DNA from: Phytoseiulus persimilis
Taxonomy: Eukaryota > Arthropoda > Arachnida > Mesostigmata > Phytoseiidae
DNA length: 64,000 bases
NCBI GenBank assembly: GCA_037576195.1
Contig: CM075103.1
Location: 13,764,001-13,828,000, forward strand
Direction: 5' to 3'
Below, piece after piece: positions 22,690 through 33,595 of the stretch (positions within the stretch are counted from its first letter, which is position 1; each line of letters starts with the position of its first letter). Under the pieces are notes generated by a model. The model made no database searches. It saw nothing but the letters and a program-made list of their open reading frames with translations, and was not told where the DNA came from. A program made the translations under genes and the position numbers.

Positions 22690-22937
22690 AAAATGCAACT
22701 TGGGAGTTCCCCCACGAGCCGCGCATGGATTCAAAGCTTGGGGCTCACGTAAGGCATCGATTCCGGAAGTCGAAGAATATTGCTGAGGCTCAACCAGCCG
22801 CAGCAGTCAGAGGGAGACATTTGTGCGGATAATACGAGGCCTCGAGTCCGAGCTCGCAAGTCTCTCTCGATCGCGAAATGACGAAACCTCTTCCCTAGGC
22901 AGAGTATCATGACTCGACGTGAAGCGAATCCATTTAC

Positions 22938-23721
22938 CAGTCAGACTCAATTGTATAGTTTTCCTTATTTCGCCCAGAGGGTTCGAGGCCTTGCAGAGAT
23001 ATTCTCCAGCGTCGTCATAAGTCAACGAACGAATTTGAATCAAGCCGTTCTCGAATCGGACTCGTTTCGACGGCGTCACTTCGGATTTCCCTACAAGAAG
23101 AATTGGATGATGAAGAATTGGATTATGCGATAGAGGGGACCAAGCCATGTGTTTCCTCCATTCAGATCTCATGGGCGATCTCGCGTGGGGTCTGGAGCCT
23201 CAATAGCACTCACCCTTCGAAACGTGCACAAAAGGTGAGGGTTGACCCCTAGCCGAACAGTCAATCGTCACCGGTTGACCGACCAAGCCGACGACTGTCT
23301 TCTGCTCACTGTCCGTCCAGAGCGGCTTGAATCTCGGGACGACGGCGACGCTCATCTGATCGGAGCCGAAAGAGTTCTTCGCTGAACAAGTGTAGTTCCC
23401 TACATGGTCCGGAGTAATCTTCGCAATCTGAAGGTTCTCTTGGAACTCATCGTTATGCAGTATCCTGAGTTCTTTCGACTGCACTAAAGGTGATCCATCC
23501 TTCCGCCACGAGAACGAGATCGGGGGAGTGCCTTCCTTGAGAGTGCACACGATGCTGACTCTTTGGCCGATTTCGATGTCATCTAGTGGCTTCATTGAGA
23601 CAATTTTCGGCCCCGTCGAGCGTACTCCCTGGCTGAACATGATCACGATCACCAAACATAAGTCCCGCGGGAGGACGTGCATTTTTGGGTGCTTTTCGAT
23701 GGCGTCCCTCACTTCGGCCAT
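22938..23721 (-). CDS. sDscam cassette C18
   Basis: Exon 1 complement(23214..23721): MAEVRDAIEKHPKMHVLPRD leader region, IEIGQRVSIVCTLKEG, SFSWRKDGSPLV, EFQENLQI, NYTCSAKNSFGSD; donor AAGG|GTGAGT. Exon 2 complement(22938..23090): acceptor CTTGTAG, DAGEYLCKASNPLG, SLTG, donor GTAAAT. Class A, intact. Confidence 0.88.
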
Positions 23722-23765
23722 CTTGCCGCGCCGTGCGACCTCGCTATTCAGATTCAGCGGTTCAC

Positions 23766-23785
23766 GTGGCTCCCCCTCGTGGAAC
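23766..23785 (-). promoter_or_regulatory. CTCF-like promoter element of C18
   Basis: gtggctccccctcgtggaac on the + strand, 45 bp from the start ATG. Confidence 0.65.
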
Positions 23786-24342
23786 TCAACGGAGTTACCA
23801 ATCCGTGAACTTTGAGCGCCGGTTTCGAAACATGTCTTTCTTACAGCACGAACCTCCCACGTTTCAATCAGCGCTGGTTCATCGCGTCTCCCGCAATCGG
23901 TCAACGTATCGATTCGATGTAGCTTTCTAAGTTTGGAAACTATTTCGGCGGAGCAGGCGACAATTACGTGGCGTGGAGAGAACTCGACGTTCGTGAGAGA
24001 AACAGCAAGCAATCGACGGGCATCCGGCTTCTTGCTTTTCCCGTGATTCCAGACGAGCACTGGTCAGCAGTGATTGGAAAATGAAGCGGTTCCTCAAGCG
24101 AAAGAGCTTAGGAAAGCCGGTCTTCCGGCATCCCCCCGGATACCCGATACGAGGTACCAAGTCTCGACCGGATGCCTGGCGGAGATTTCTCTCCAGCTCC
24201 CATTCTGATACCTGAAGCACACTCAGGGAATAGGAGCGAGCATCACGATCCTCTTTGATTGAGTCGATGGAGATTGCTCGTGATCGTAACAAAATTCTTA
24301 TAGAACCCCGCACAACTTTTCCTAGATATATTCTGACGTTAC

Positions 24343-25125
24343 CAGTTAAGGTGACTTTTATCGATTTTCTGATATTTCCGAGGGAGTTGGAAGCTTCGCA
24401 CGAAAAAATTCCGTTGTGTCGGGAGGAGATCGATTGAATTTCCAGGATACCATTGTGAAACTTCGTTCCGATGGAATTCTGTATATCTGAGCCATCTGTA
24501 AACGAACCAATGATCTGAATGATGCGCTCCTGCTGATTTTTTCTCCACCCCGCGGCTCTCTAGATACAGAGCACAGAAATGTCGCCATCGGTACACTCGC
24601 ATGATTGTCTCGAACACGGAATCGCTACATACCTTTCGTCAAACGGACGGAAGGCTCTGGAAAACCCCGCGCGCTGCAATCGATGGTCACCCCCGTTCCC
24701 GCAACCACACTCAGCGTCGTATTGCTGTCGGGAGAGTTCCAATGCGGCGCGAATTTCATCACCATAGGCACGGTGATTTGATCTGATCCGTGCAGATTTT
24801 TCGCTGTACAGCTGTAGTTCCCGATGTGATCGGCGCTAAGATTATCAATCTGGAGCTGCTCTTGATAATCGTCGAGATGGAGGATCTTCACTCGCGAGTC
24901 TGGCGTCAGCAGTGCACTGTCTTTCCTCCACGAGAAAGAGATAGGGAGCGTGCCCTTCCGAATCGCACACAATAGAACCAATCTCTGTCCTTCCTCAAGA
25001 TCGTCAAACTGACGGAAGGGAACGATTTGAGGCGCCTCTGCCTCCACTTCAATGAGGATCAGCCAGAAAATGAGGCTGGTACGGAAACTGTTTGCACCCA
25101 TCCCTAGTTTTGGCTGCTCGGCCAT
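24343..25125 (-). CDS. sDscam cassette C19
   Basis: Exon 1 complement(24633..25125): start in CAATATGGCCGAGC (MAEQPKLGMGANSFRTSLIF), LEEGQRLVLLCAIRKG, SFSWRKDSALLT, DDYQEQLQI, NYSCTAKNLHGSD; donor AAAG|GTATGT. Exon 2 complement(24343..24486) is 144 nt, shorter than the usual 153: acceptor GGCTCAG, HNGIFSCEASNSLG, TLTG, donor GTAACG. Class B. Confidence 0.86.
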
Positions 25126-25170
25126 ATTGACGCGCGTCCAGCCTTCGTGTGTCAAAAATCTCCGATACTT

Positions 25171-25190
25171 GTGGCTCCCCCTCCCGGGAC
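25171..25190 (-). promoter_or_regulatory. CTCF-like promoter element of C19
   Basis: gtggctccccctcccgggac on the + strand, 46 bp from the start ATG. Confidence 0.65.
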
Positions 25191-25520
25191 CAACTTCAAC
25201 CTCTCTCAACGGCTCGAAATTTGGAAAGCTAGGTGGATCTCGCTCCGCATCCATAAGACTAACTCGGGGTCTAAAATCGCGTTGAATGTCGCACGAATCG
25301 GATGTCGGAGTCGATCGCGGGTCGAGTTGGGACTGCTCCCGTGAAGTCGAGCTATGGGAAAGCCGCTGGGCACTCCCCTGAGCGTTCGATACGGGTGCCT
25401 TGGTGCTCGAGGAGGATAATAACCTTGGAATGTTCTTTGACCACAACCGTTGCGTGAATGCAGAGCGGAAAGTAAATGAACTGTTCGACAAGCTCAATTC
25501 AACTAGTCCTTCGCGGTTAC

Positions 25521-26270
25521 CGGTCAGTGATAAGACGATGGTTCTCCGCAGCTCTCCCAGGGCGTTCGACGAGCGACACTCGTAGCTCCCTTTGTCATCG
25601 GCCACGACGGGGTTGATTAGGAACAAGCCGTTTTCGTTTAGAATCCGACGAGAAGGTTTCAGCTCCGTCTTGCCTACAAATTTGTTTTCAAAACAGTTTT
25701 TTTTTCTGTTCGAAGCAAAGCATCATCGAGCCGAGTGATGGATGAGAACTAGAATCAATGATCTCATGGATATAGATCCGGCAAAAGTAGCAAACCTCGG
25801 AAGAGTGTGATGTGGGGTGTTGGTTCCCCCTTGGCGGCGCAGTCCAGGGTTACGATTTTTCCGCTGACACCAGGAACGGTTTTCACATCGTGATTGACCC
25901 ATTGTGGTGGATATTTGGGGAGCACAGCTACGCCTATTTGATCGGATCCAAACGCGTTTTTCGCCGCACAGGTGTAATTTCCGACATGGTTGGGCGAGAC
26001 TTTAGATATCTGAAGTGTTTCTTGATATTCGCCGTTGTTCAAAACGCTCAGCTCGTTCTTCTGCGAGACAGGAAGCCCATCTTTACGCCAGGAGAACGAG
26101 ATCGGGGGAGTTCCCTCTTTCAGCGAGCACACGATGCTCACTCTCTGGCCCATCTTTATGTCGTCGATGAATGCGAAAGGCACGATACGGGGTGGGCTCG
26201 CGTACGACACGACACAGAAGCTCAGAAAACTTGAAATCCTCACTATGCTCAGCATTGCACTCCTATGCAT
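25521..26270 (-). CDS. sDscam cassette C20
   Basis: Exon 1 complement(25796..26270): MHRSAMLSIVRISSFLSFCV leader, IKMGQRVSIVCSLKEG, SFSWRKDGLPVS, EYQETLQI, NYTCAAKNAFGSD; donor CGAG|GTTTGC is weak. Exon 2 complement(25521..25673): acceptor TTTGTAG, DKGSYECRSSNALG, SLTG, donor GTAACC. The YY1-like ATG (26,303-26,305) opens an 11-codon upstream ORF whose TGA overlaps the main ATG as TGATG. Sister class A cassettes start at that first ATG in frame. Confidence 0.84.
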
Positions 26271-26349
26271 CACACGATGACTGAGGATTTTGAGAGCTCG
26301 GCCATTTTGACGCGCCGTGAGCCTCATTCAACGCTTTCGGCCAATACAG

Positions 26350-26369
26350 GTGGCTCCCCCTTCTGGGAC
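26350..26369 (-). promoter_or_regulatory. CTCF-like promoter element of C20
   Basis: gtggctcccccttctgggac on the + strand, 45 bp from the YY1-like ATG. Confidence 0.65.
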
Positions 26370-27778
26370 CCAAAAGAAACTGAGGCCAACGTGAGCCATC
26401 GCGCGAGGTTTCGAACTCCGCGGCGACTTCCTTGCACTTCGACTCCTCCCGATCGACCGATCTGGCCAGAGACCTTTCCCCATGAATCTTTGGCCTGTTG
26501 ACTATGACACAGTCATGAACTCCAGGAGGTCGACTTACAACTCCACGATGGTTGATCTTCGTAAGTGATGCAGAAAGTACTAGTCTATATCTTGTAGTCT
26601 CAGGAAAATCGATCTGTCGATCCTCCTGGGTTTAACGAGACGTATCGACAGGGCCGGCCTTAGAGTGGCTGGGGGTTTGGTACGGGCGATCGCCGGGACG
26701 CATACTGTCTGGGCGCACTTTGGTAACACTCCCAGTAACTGTGGCTTGCAGTGGAAGGAGTTCTTCGAAACTGGAGCTCATCTAATCTCATTCGAGATCA
26801 ACCATGTCAGATGATTGTTCATCATCACTGCCACTGCTCTCCGTAGAGCACGACGTTGCGAGGTCCTTGGATCTCCCGGACGTTCTTTCCGAGTTCGCAT
26901 GACATAAGGCCTGTGAAGTTGTACTTTAAAATCCTTGTTCTTTTTCCCCGGAGTCTTGCTCTCAAATTGAATTGCGTTAATCCGTTGGGTGCCACTGATC
27001 CGAGACACCGGCCGGCGGTTGTCGATTGGTTCTGCATCATGTTAGCTTGCCCTGCATCAGTGAACTTGTCCATCTATCAAATCCCAAAGAGGCGCTTCCG
27101 GAATCTTCGCCCGGGGCGCCATTTGCCAAGAGGCCGGCCCTGCGTATCGAGTTTCATGACTTCATGACCAAAACCTCCGAAGCCTTGAATGAAGGCTTAA
27201 CGTTGATCTTGTAATGGGCGGGTCCGGATCTCAGAAGCTCGGATTCTGAGAAAGTAACGGCCGGAATCGTATCTCACGCGAACACCGAGCCATGAAACTG
27301 GCTTCGAACACGAGACTCCGCGCCCTCGGCTGGACTCGTCGGACTGGCAAGTGAAAGCCTGTCCGGGGACCCCTAGTCGCGATATTTGCAGACTCTGTCT
27401 TCGTGAATCCTATCAGAGCCCAAAACTTCGTCGAGGAGGCAGAATATGATACCTCCCTGGAAACCTCGCTTTTCAAAACTTCGATCGGAACGACGACATC
27501 CTGGACGTCGTGCGAAAAGTCATATTATACTCGGAGCCAGAGCGGTGGCCAATCGATATTCGGGAACACGAGTAGTCCGCGTGAACCAGAACGCAGGGGA
27601 ACCTATTGTGAAATACAGTTTGGCAAGCACCGATGTATGTATGACTGGGATCGGGGAGAACGGCTTTCTTGAAACAGTAAAAACGAGAATCTTGAGGCGA
27701 AACGTGGTTTTACGAAAAGAACGCCGTATTTCCCAATAGCTCAGAAGTGATTCAGAACATCTTTTTTCATGGATTTAC
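26370..27778. other. 1.4-kb spacer between C20 and C21
   Basis: No Ig exon, promoter-like element or known repeat recognised. The short open frames on both strands have no domain I can name. Confidence 0.4.
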
Positions 27779-28516
27779 CAGTAAGTGCCACTTCAACGCT
27801 CTTCCGGATTTCTCCGACAGAGTTCGATGCAATGCATTCGTATGTGCCTTTGTCCCTCGCCGTGACGGAGTGAATTCGCACGGCTCCGTTGGCTACTTGG
27901 ACGCGCTCAGACAACTCCACCTCGATGCTTCCTATAACGGAGTGTATCATGTTGTGAGAGTGCTCTCGGTTTCAGAACTTCGGATGTCCAACAATCCGAG
28001 AGCTAACTCACCCCTCAGAAGACGAATTTTCGGAGTCGGGTGACCTCTGGCTGCGCAGTCGACAATGACTGTCTGACCCGCTAGTCCCGAGACCGAAGTT
28101 TTCCCAGGACTCACCCAAACTGGTCGAAACCTTGGGAGTACAGATAGGCTCATTTGGTCTGACCCAAAAGCGTTCTTTGCCGAGCAGGTGTAGTTCCCTA
28201 TGTGGGCTGGAGAGACTTTCGTTATCTGCAGCGTTTCCTGGTACTCGTCCGTGTGCAGAACTCTCAGTTCAGCGTTTTGTTCAATCAACGCTCCATCCTT
28301 CCGCCACGAAAAAGATATCGGTGGGGTGCCTTCCTTGAGCGAGCACACCATATTCACTCTCTGACCCAGCTCGACATCGTCCAAAGGTTTCACAGCCACG
28401 ATTTTAGGTGCGGATGCACTCGATCCGACAATGAGCACCACCACGACCACCATTTTCAGGCATGCTGCAGATTCCATCCTATTGAGGATGTTCATGGCGT
28501 CAGAGTGAACGGCCAT
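27779..28516 (-). CDS. sDscam cassette C21
   Basis: Exon 1 complement(28012..28516): MAVHSDAMNILNRMESAACL leader, VELGQRVNMVCSLKEG, SFSWRKDGALIE, EYQETLQI, NYTCSAKNAFGSD; donor AGGG|GTGAGT. Exon 2 complement(27779..27931): acceptor GTTATAG, DKGTYECIASNSVG, ALTG, donor GTAAAT. Class A, intact. Confidence 0.88.
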
Positions 28517-28560
28517 TTTGTCGCGCCGTGAGCTTCCGATGTCCGGTCGGGTCAGAACAG

Positions 28561-28580
28561 GTGGCTCCCCCTCACGGGAC
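28561..28580 (-). promoter_or_regulatory. CTCF-like promoter element of C21
   Basis: gtggctccccctcacgggac on the + strand, 45 bp from the start ATG. Confidence 0.65.
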
Positions 28581-28929
28581 TCGTGAGTAGCTTTCGGGAA
28601 ACGTGAACACCCGCGGGAAGTCCGAATGAGATCGCCTGCCTTGATCTTCCGTCGCTGTGTTCCGAAAGTGACCAAGGCCATCCTCGGGCAACACATGCTG
28701 CGAGGAAAAACTCGATAGGGTCTGTAACGACAAGCTCTGAGAATTCCCACAGAGCGGAATCGCTCAATCGATTCCCTTTGAGAGTCTTGGAGATATATCA
28801 AGCCGTGCGATTGCTTCACACCAACTCCTATGAATGGACACGCGGGCCGCATACAATCCGTGGACTGGGCAATCCGTAGCAAACGACTTTCCGAGCTCAT
28901 CTTCAAGTGAAGAGCCAGATCGATGCTAA

Positions 28930-29240
28930 TTCCGGAATAGAGGCGAGGCTCATTCGATCGTATTCAATGTAGTTTTTCGCGGAGCAAAGTTACTTGCCGA
29001 AACGAGAGGGCAAAACTGGCGAGATCAGGAAACTTCCTCGTGAATCGTCGTCAAGAGGAGCCCTTCGCGCCACGCTTCGTTCGCTAGGGCTCCTGGAGAG
29101 CTCGCTGCATTGCATTCTTTCGTCCAATTATAGTGTCGTCTTGCTGCTCCGCCTGCGATCTCTGATATTGCTGAGCAAGATGCGCGGGTAACCCAAATGT
29201 TCACAACACGGAAAGAGGTTGACAGATTCATCATTCTTTT
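28930..29240 (-). pseudogene. Relic sDscam cassette psiA
   Basis: The minus strand still reads CSAKNYIEYDRMSLA, aligning with CSAKNAFGSDQMSLS of C21, preceded by a decayed ETLQI...GNY region with a stop. No leader or exon 2 can be traced. Its decayed promoter lies at 29,337-29,356, and a hAT element begins 86 bp beyond that. Confidence 0.5.
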
Positions 29241-29336
29241 CTCTTGGGTGCAGACGAGTCAGAGAGCAGGAGCAAGTATAAGCCTGGATTCCTTTTTAGC
29301 GCCCTGAGCTCCGCACCGATCCTTCAAACGGTGCGA

Positions 29337-29356
29337 GTGGCTCCCTCTCGTAGGAC
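29337..29356 (-). promoter_or_regulatory. Decayed CTCF-like element of psiA
   Basis: gtggctccctctcgtaggac on the + strand. A flanking stretch (cttcaaacggtgcgag) is shared with the psiB element at 32,488, showing common descent. Confidence 0.5.
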
Positions 29357-29433
29357 TCCGAGGTTTTCCGTCCCAAGCCTGAGCTCGAGCGCAAATTTTG
29401 AATCCTCAAATGTCTTCTCCTATTTGTCCATCC

Positions 29434-29932
29434 CTCTATCCCAGGGGTGGGCAACTTGGTGCGGCCCGCGGGCCGCAAAATCTGGCCCGCGGGCCGCACG
29501 AGGTGCTTCGCGGGCCGCAGTGCACAGCACCATCGCGGCCGTGCAAACTCACGGGCCGCCACATGAAACGTATCTCAGCGAGCTCGAAGTATTCCTAATC
29601 CATGTGACATGTCTCCAGAGAGCGTCATCCGGCAAAGATGAGGTTTCAAGCTCAGGAATCGTTTCCTTTGGGTGCATCCGAAACCTGAGCTCCAGAAAAA
29701 TCACAACACCTCGATGTGCCTATCGAAGAGTGAACACTCGACTCACTCGCCCACCAAGTTGAGGAGATTCACTCAGGTTGGGGAAGATCGTAGGAAATGT
29801 TAAATCTATTTTCCATGGAAGCGATTCGTCGTTTTCAAGCGCTTTTTGCGCGGGGCCCTGCCCGAACACAGCGGTCCACTCGCGGGCCGCATGCGGCCCG
29901 CGGGCCGCACTTTGCCCACCCCTGCTCTATCC
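29434..29932. mobile_element. Non-autonomous hAT-type DNA transposon with 8-bp target duplication
   Basis: The element spans 29,442-29,924 (483 bp). Its ends are inverted repeats opening CAGGGGTGGGCAA and closing TTTGCCCACCCCTG, followed inward on both sides by GCGGCCCGCGGGCCGC. It is flanked by a perfect 8-bp direct repeat CTCTATCC (29,434-29,441 and 29,925-29,932). The CAGGGG...CCCCTG ends and 8-bp duplication are hallmarks of the hAT superfamily. No transposase frame is present, so it was moved in trans. It sits just upstream of relic cassette psiA. Confidence 0.9.
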
Positions 29933-30561
29933 TATCTGGAATAGCGCAAGCATGACTTGTATCGCAGACTTGTGCATTGAGACTCTCGAACTAGTGGGCG
30001 GTCATCCCGGTGAGTTTGAAATTGTGACCTCCTTCCTCTCAGTTTCTGGTTCCTCGAACCACTCGTTCCAACATATTTCTTTGCTCGGCTAACGTGGAGC
30101 GATCGCGAAGCATATCTGACGACTTCAATTATCTGGGAATTCTTGAGGTTCGGCATGTTACGTCGGGAACGCGACCCGTTGGAGATTTCGATTCTTTGGA
30201 GCCGACCGAGGATATTTGCCGCGAAGAGCAATCTGCTTTCTCTTTTTCCTGGGAATATTCGTTCGCGTAGGAACTGCTGACCAGATCGGACCGCTCCGAA
30301 TAGGAACCTGATTTTCGACCGCAACATCTTCTTGTGCTGCGATGGCTCCCGGAAATCAGCGGAATTCGCCCTCAGCCAGCCACGAATGTCGGGATCAGAG
30401 GATCGAGAGTTATGCCAACCGAGAATAGTCATGGCGCTTGAGGATCGGAACACAGAACGATTCCACGAACGACACAGAAAGACTGCGGAAAGAGTACAGC
30501 TCTAGAGCAGGTGGATCGATGATTCCTCTGTGGGGTTTGAAATCTCGTGTGTTGAATTTAC
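29933..30561. other. Spacer with C22 3' flank, repeated near 33.2-33.6 kb
   Basis: No gene. About 30.15-30.45 kb is recognisably similar to 33.22-33.50 kb, showing that the block duplication of C22/psiB into C23/C24 included this flank. Confidence 0.5.
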
Positions 30562-31311
30562 CGGTCAGCGAAAGCGAAATTTTCCTGCGGATCTCTCCCA
30601 GAGCATTGAGTGCTCGACATTCATATTCTCCTTTGTCATCTCCAGTTACGGAACGGATCCTTAAAACTCCGTCTTCGATCGAAAACCGGCCCGACGGACT
30701 GATTTCGGATTTGCCTGCAATAAGGCCAAAGTTCTTGCATCTCTCCGGGCATCATCGCACGCAGAAACAGATTTCCTCAGAAAGCGTCACTCCTGAGGGG
30801 TACCTTTGAAAAAACTGATGGCTGGTTTCGGCAAGCCCTTGGCCGCGCAGTCCAACGCCACGGTTCGACCGGCGGTTTCTGATACGGATCGCACGTCTGA
30901 GTTTATCCATATTGGTTGAAAGGTGGGCAGAACTGATACACTGATTTGATCAGTCCCGAAAGAGTTCTTCGCGGTGCACGTGTAATTTCCAACATGTTCA
31001 GGAGCGACTTTCACAATCTGTAGCGTTTCTTGATATTCATCGTTGTGAGAAATTCTGGCGTTACTCCCACCCAATTGGATCGGAAATCCATCTTTCCTCC
31101 ACGAAAATGAAATCGGCAGAGAGCCTTCCTTCAAAACACACAGCACAGTCACGCGTTGCCCCATTTTGATGTCATCCAGTTTCACCGGAGCTAGCTGGGG
31201 AGCTGCACTGTTCCCAGAGCCGAGAATTTTCAGGAAAATTATCACTTTCAGGACGAATGTGTAAATCGGCTGTCTCCTGCGTCCCTCCATGGCGTCTTTG
31301 CATTCGGCCAT
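30562..31311 (-). CDS. sDscam cassette C22
   Basis: Exon 1 complement(30804..31311): MAECKDAMEGRRRQPIYTFV leader, IKMGQRVTVLCVLKEG, SFSWRKDGFPIQ, EYQETLQI, NYTCTAKNSFGTD; donor AAAG|GTACCC. Exon 2 complement(30562..30714): acceptor TTATTGCAG, DKGEYECRALNALG, SLTG, donor GTAAAT. Intact. From 30,591 to 30,996 it matches C23 at all but four positions, intron included. Confidence 0.88.
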
Positions 31312-31356
31312 TTTGTGGCGCCGTGAGCTTGGTATGACAGGATTCCGTCGGTACTG

Positions 31357-31376
31357 GTGGCTCCCCCTCGCGGAAC
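31357..31376 (-). promoter_or_regulatory. CTCF-like promoter element of C22
   Basis: gtggctccccctcgcggaac on the + strand, identical to the C23 element; 46 bp from the start ATG. Confidence 0.65.
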
Positions 31377-31811
31377 TAAAAATTACTCCCAATCGGTGTG
31401 ACCGACCGCGCTTCTTTTGAATTTTCCCCCAACGTCCTCGAAGAAGATGGGCTTCAAGCTCTAATTTCCCTACTCGAGTCAGTTTACATTTGATGCGAGC
31501 AATGCATTCGGATTGTGATTGAATTGGCCTCTGCCGTCGAGCCTCTCTCACTTCAAGAATTATGGAACTAACATACTCGGAGCATTCGGATCGCATTCTG
31601 CTCACGCATGTCCCATGACAAAAAGTACGTGAAGAGGGAGTTCAGAGGTCGCATGAAAGGCCGCCAACAAACCGGCGTTTGGAACTACCAACAACTCAGA
31701 GTTCCAAGACATGGGGATGTGAACTTGGGGGAACTTAGGCAGAGAAATTCGGACATTCCTCGCCCAGAAAAGCATGAATAACATTACAAGAGATACTCCT
31801 CGCACTCTACC

Positions 31812-32440
31812 ACTTACGTTGAAAGAGAACTTTCCCCGGAATTCTCTTCCGATGTTTCTCGCTCAAGCCTCGAAGACATCCCTGTCAGGAGGACCTACCG
31901 ACAGGTCCCGGATTCGATGCGACTCGAAGAGAACAAATCAACGTTTACTCCAGAAAAAATCATGCCCTCAGATGGAAGCTCCACGTGGAATTATTGGGTG
32001 CGTTCACGGATCCGACCACATTGGGCTTCGAACTCCTAACCGAGGACGCAAACCTCACAGAATAGAAATTACGGGGGTTGCCTGACCTCTTGCGGCGCAA
32101 TCGATGATTAAATTTCGACTTGAGATGCCCGAAACATCCGTGCTCGGAGTTCACGTTCGGATTAACCCAAATGCATTTGGGCTTTACCGCCACACTTATC
32201 TGATTGGACCCAAATGAGTTTTTTCTGAGCAGCTATAGTTTCCAACATGCTCTGTGGAGACATCTGTCACCTGCAGTTTCTTGTTGGTCGTCATTCTAGA
32301 CGAGCATTATTCGTCCAATCCAACCGTCATTAGACCAAGTTTGTCGATTGCGGATAAGGGAATGAGGTTCACTCGCTATTGTTTCTTTCATCGGCTTGAA
32401 AACGAGTTGGAGTTCAGAAGCAAATAGTGTGGTCTGGCTC
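31812..32440 (-). pseudogene. Relic sDscam cassette psiB
   Basis: Decayed sister of C24. Exon 2 remains at 31,812-31,960 line up with 34,815-34,970. Exon 1 remains (32,040-32,440) read VSTEHVGNYSCSEK, then frame breaks, and WVNPNVNS matching C24 WVNPNVNSVSG. The Trp-Arg-Lys core is lost. Confidence 0.7.
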
Positions 32441-32487
32441 GTTTTTCGCGCCGCAACCTCCTGTGTGCAATCCCTTCAAACGTGCGA

Positions 32488-32507
32488 GTTGCTCCCTCTC
32501 GAAGAAC
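32488..32507 (-). promoter_or_regulatory. Decayed CTCF-like element of psiB
   Basis: gttgctccctctcgaagaac on the + strand; three or more changes from consensus, in step with loss of the cassette. Confidence 0.45.
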
Positions 32508-33595
32508 TCCGAGGTTCTCCGACTCTGGCGCAAGCTCCGAAGCGAAACTAGAAATCTCAGAGGTTTTACCCAGTGGGTTCAGCCCCTTATCCGACCTGAA
32601 ACAGCGCAGGCGGTACTTGTAACGCACGCTTGTGCATTTGTACTCGCGAATCAGTGAGTGGGAATCCCGCCGAGGGGAAGATCATGACGTTCTTCCTTTC
32701 CTGGAGCTTGAAAACTCGGATCACGGAGTTTTCACGCATTTCACATGAATACAGACGATGTAGAACAGGGCTCGGTAAAGTCAGGACCCGGGCAAAAACT
32801 GCTGCCCGAGGCCTAAAATCTTGGGCCCTGGTGCCGATTAGGGATCTGGCCCAGAGTACGAGCACACATCGAATCATTCAACACCGGAACCCGCGCCTCC
32901 ATCGCTCTCTGTGGGGGAAACATCGGGCACATTCCAAGTTTCGGGCCTCGACACCAAAATTGGAGTCCCAAGCGGAGGAAGTTTGACGACCTCTGATCAA
33001 GAACATCCGGGTACGGCTGGAACGCTTTCACTTCAGGGTATACGCTATCGGAACGAAAGGTGGCGGAGGAGTCCCAGTTTGCCGCTATCTCCGGCTCCTC
33101 GGACCGCTCGTTCTCGGGTATCGTTGCTCGGCCGACGAAGTAAAATCGCTAAGCAAATCTGATGTCATGATGACTCGAAGAATCTTGAAATCGCTGAGGC
33201 TCAACGTGGTCCCTCAAGAGCGGGAACGGTTGAAGGTCTCGATTCTCTCGAAGCTACCGAGGATACTTTATGCCAATCGCAATGTAACTCTCTCCCATTC
33301 GTTCTCGCCGGAACCGCTGGCAACATCGGGAGGCTCCGAATAACAACCTGATTTCCGACCGTGATATCTCCATGTGCTCCGGTGGCCTCCGGAAATCGGC
33401 AGCATTTGCTCTCAGCCAGCCAGGGACATTGGGATAAGAGAGATAAGCCAACCGACAATAGTCCCATGCACTTGGGGATCGGATCACTGAAAGATTCTAC
33501 TAACGATATCCCATAAAAACTCAGGCGAGACTGCTCTGAAACTGCCCGATCGTTGATGCCCCAGTGGGGCATGTGTTCTCGTGTGTTGGATTTAC
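32508..33595. other. Spacer between psiB and C23
   Basis: 33.22-33.56 kb is the duplicated 3' flank of C22/C23. The rest (32.5-33.2 kb) holds nothing I recognise. Confidence 0.4.

Noticed and set aside
23200..25626. Single long coding frames across cassette, promoter and intron (for example 24,625-25,626 and 27,947-28,906)
   Set aside because: They run through conserved promoter elements and splice sites; the leaders with their ATG motif lie inside them.
29442..29924. GGCCCGCGGGCC palindromes as an independent CpG island or regulatory array
   Set aside because: They belong to the terminal and internal repeats of the hAT element, which has a clean target duplication.
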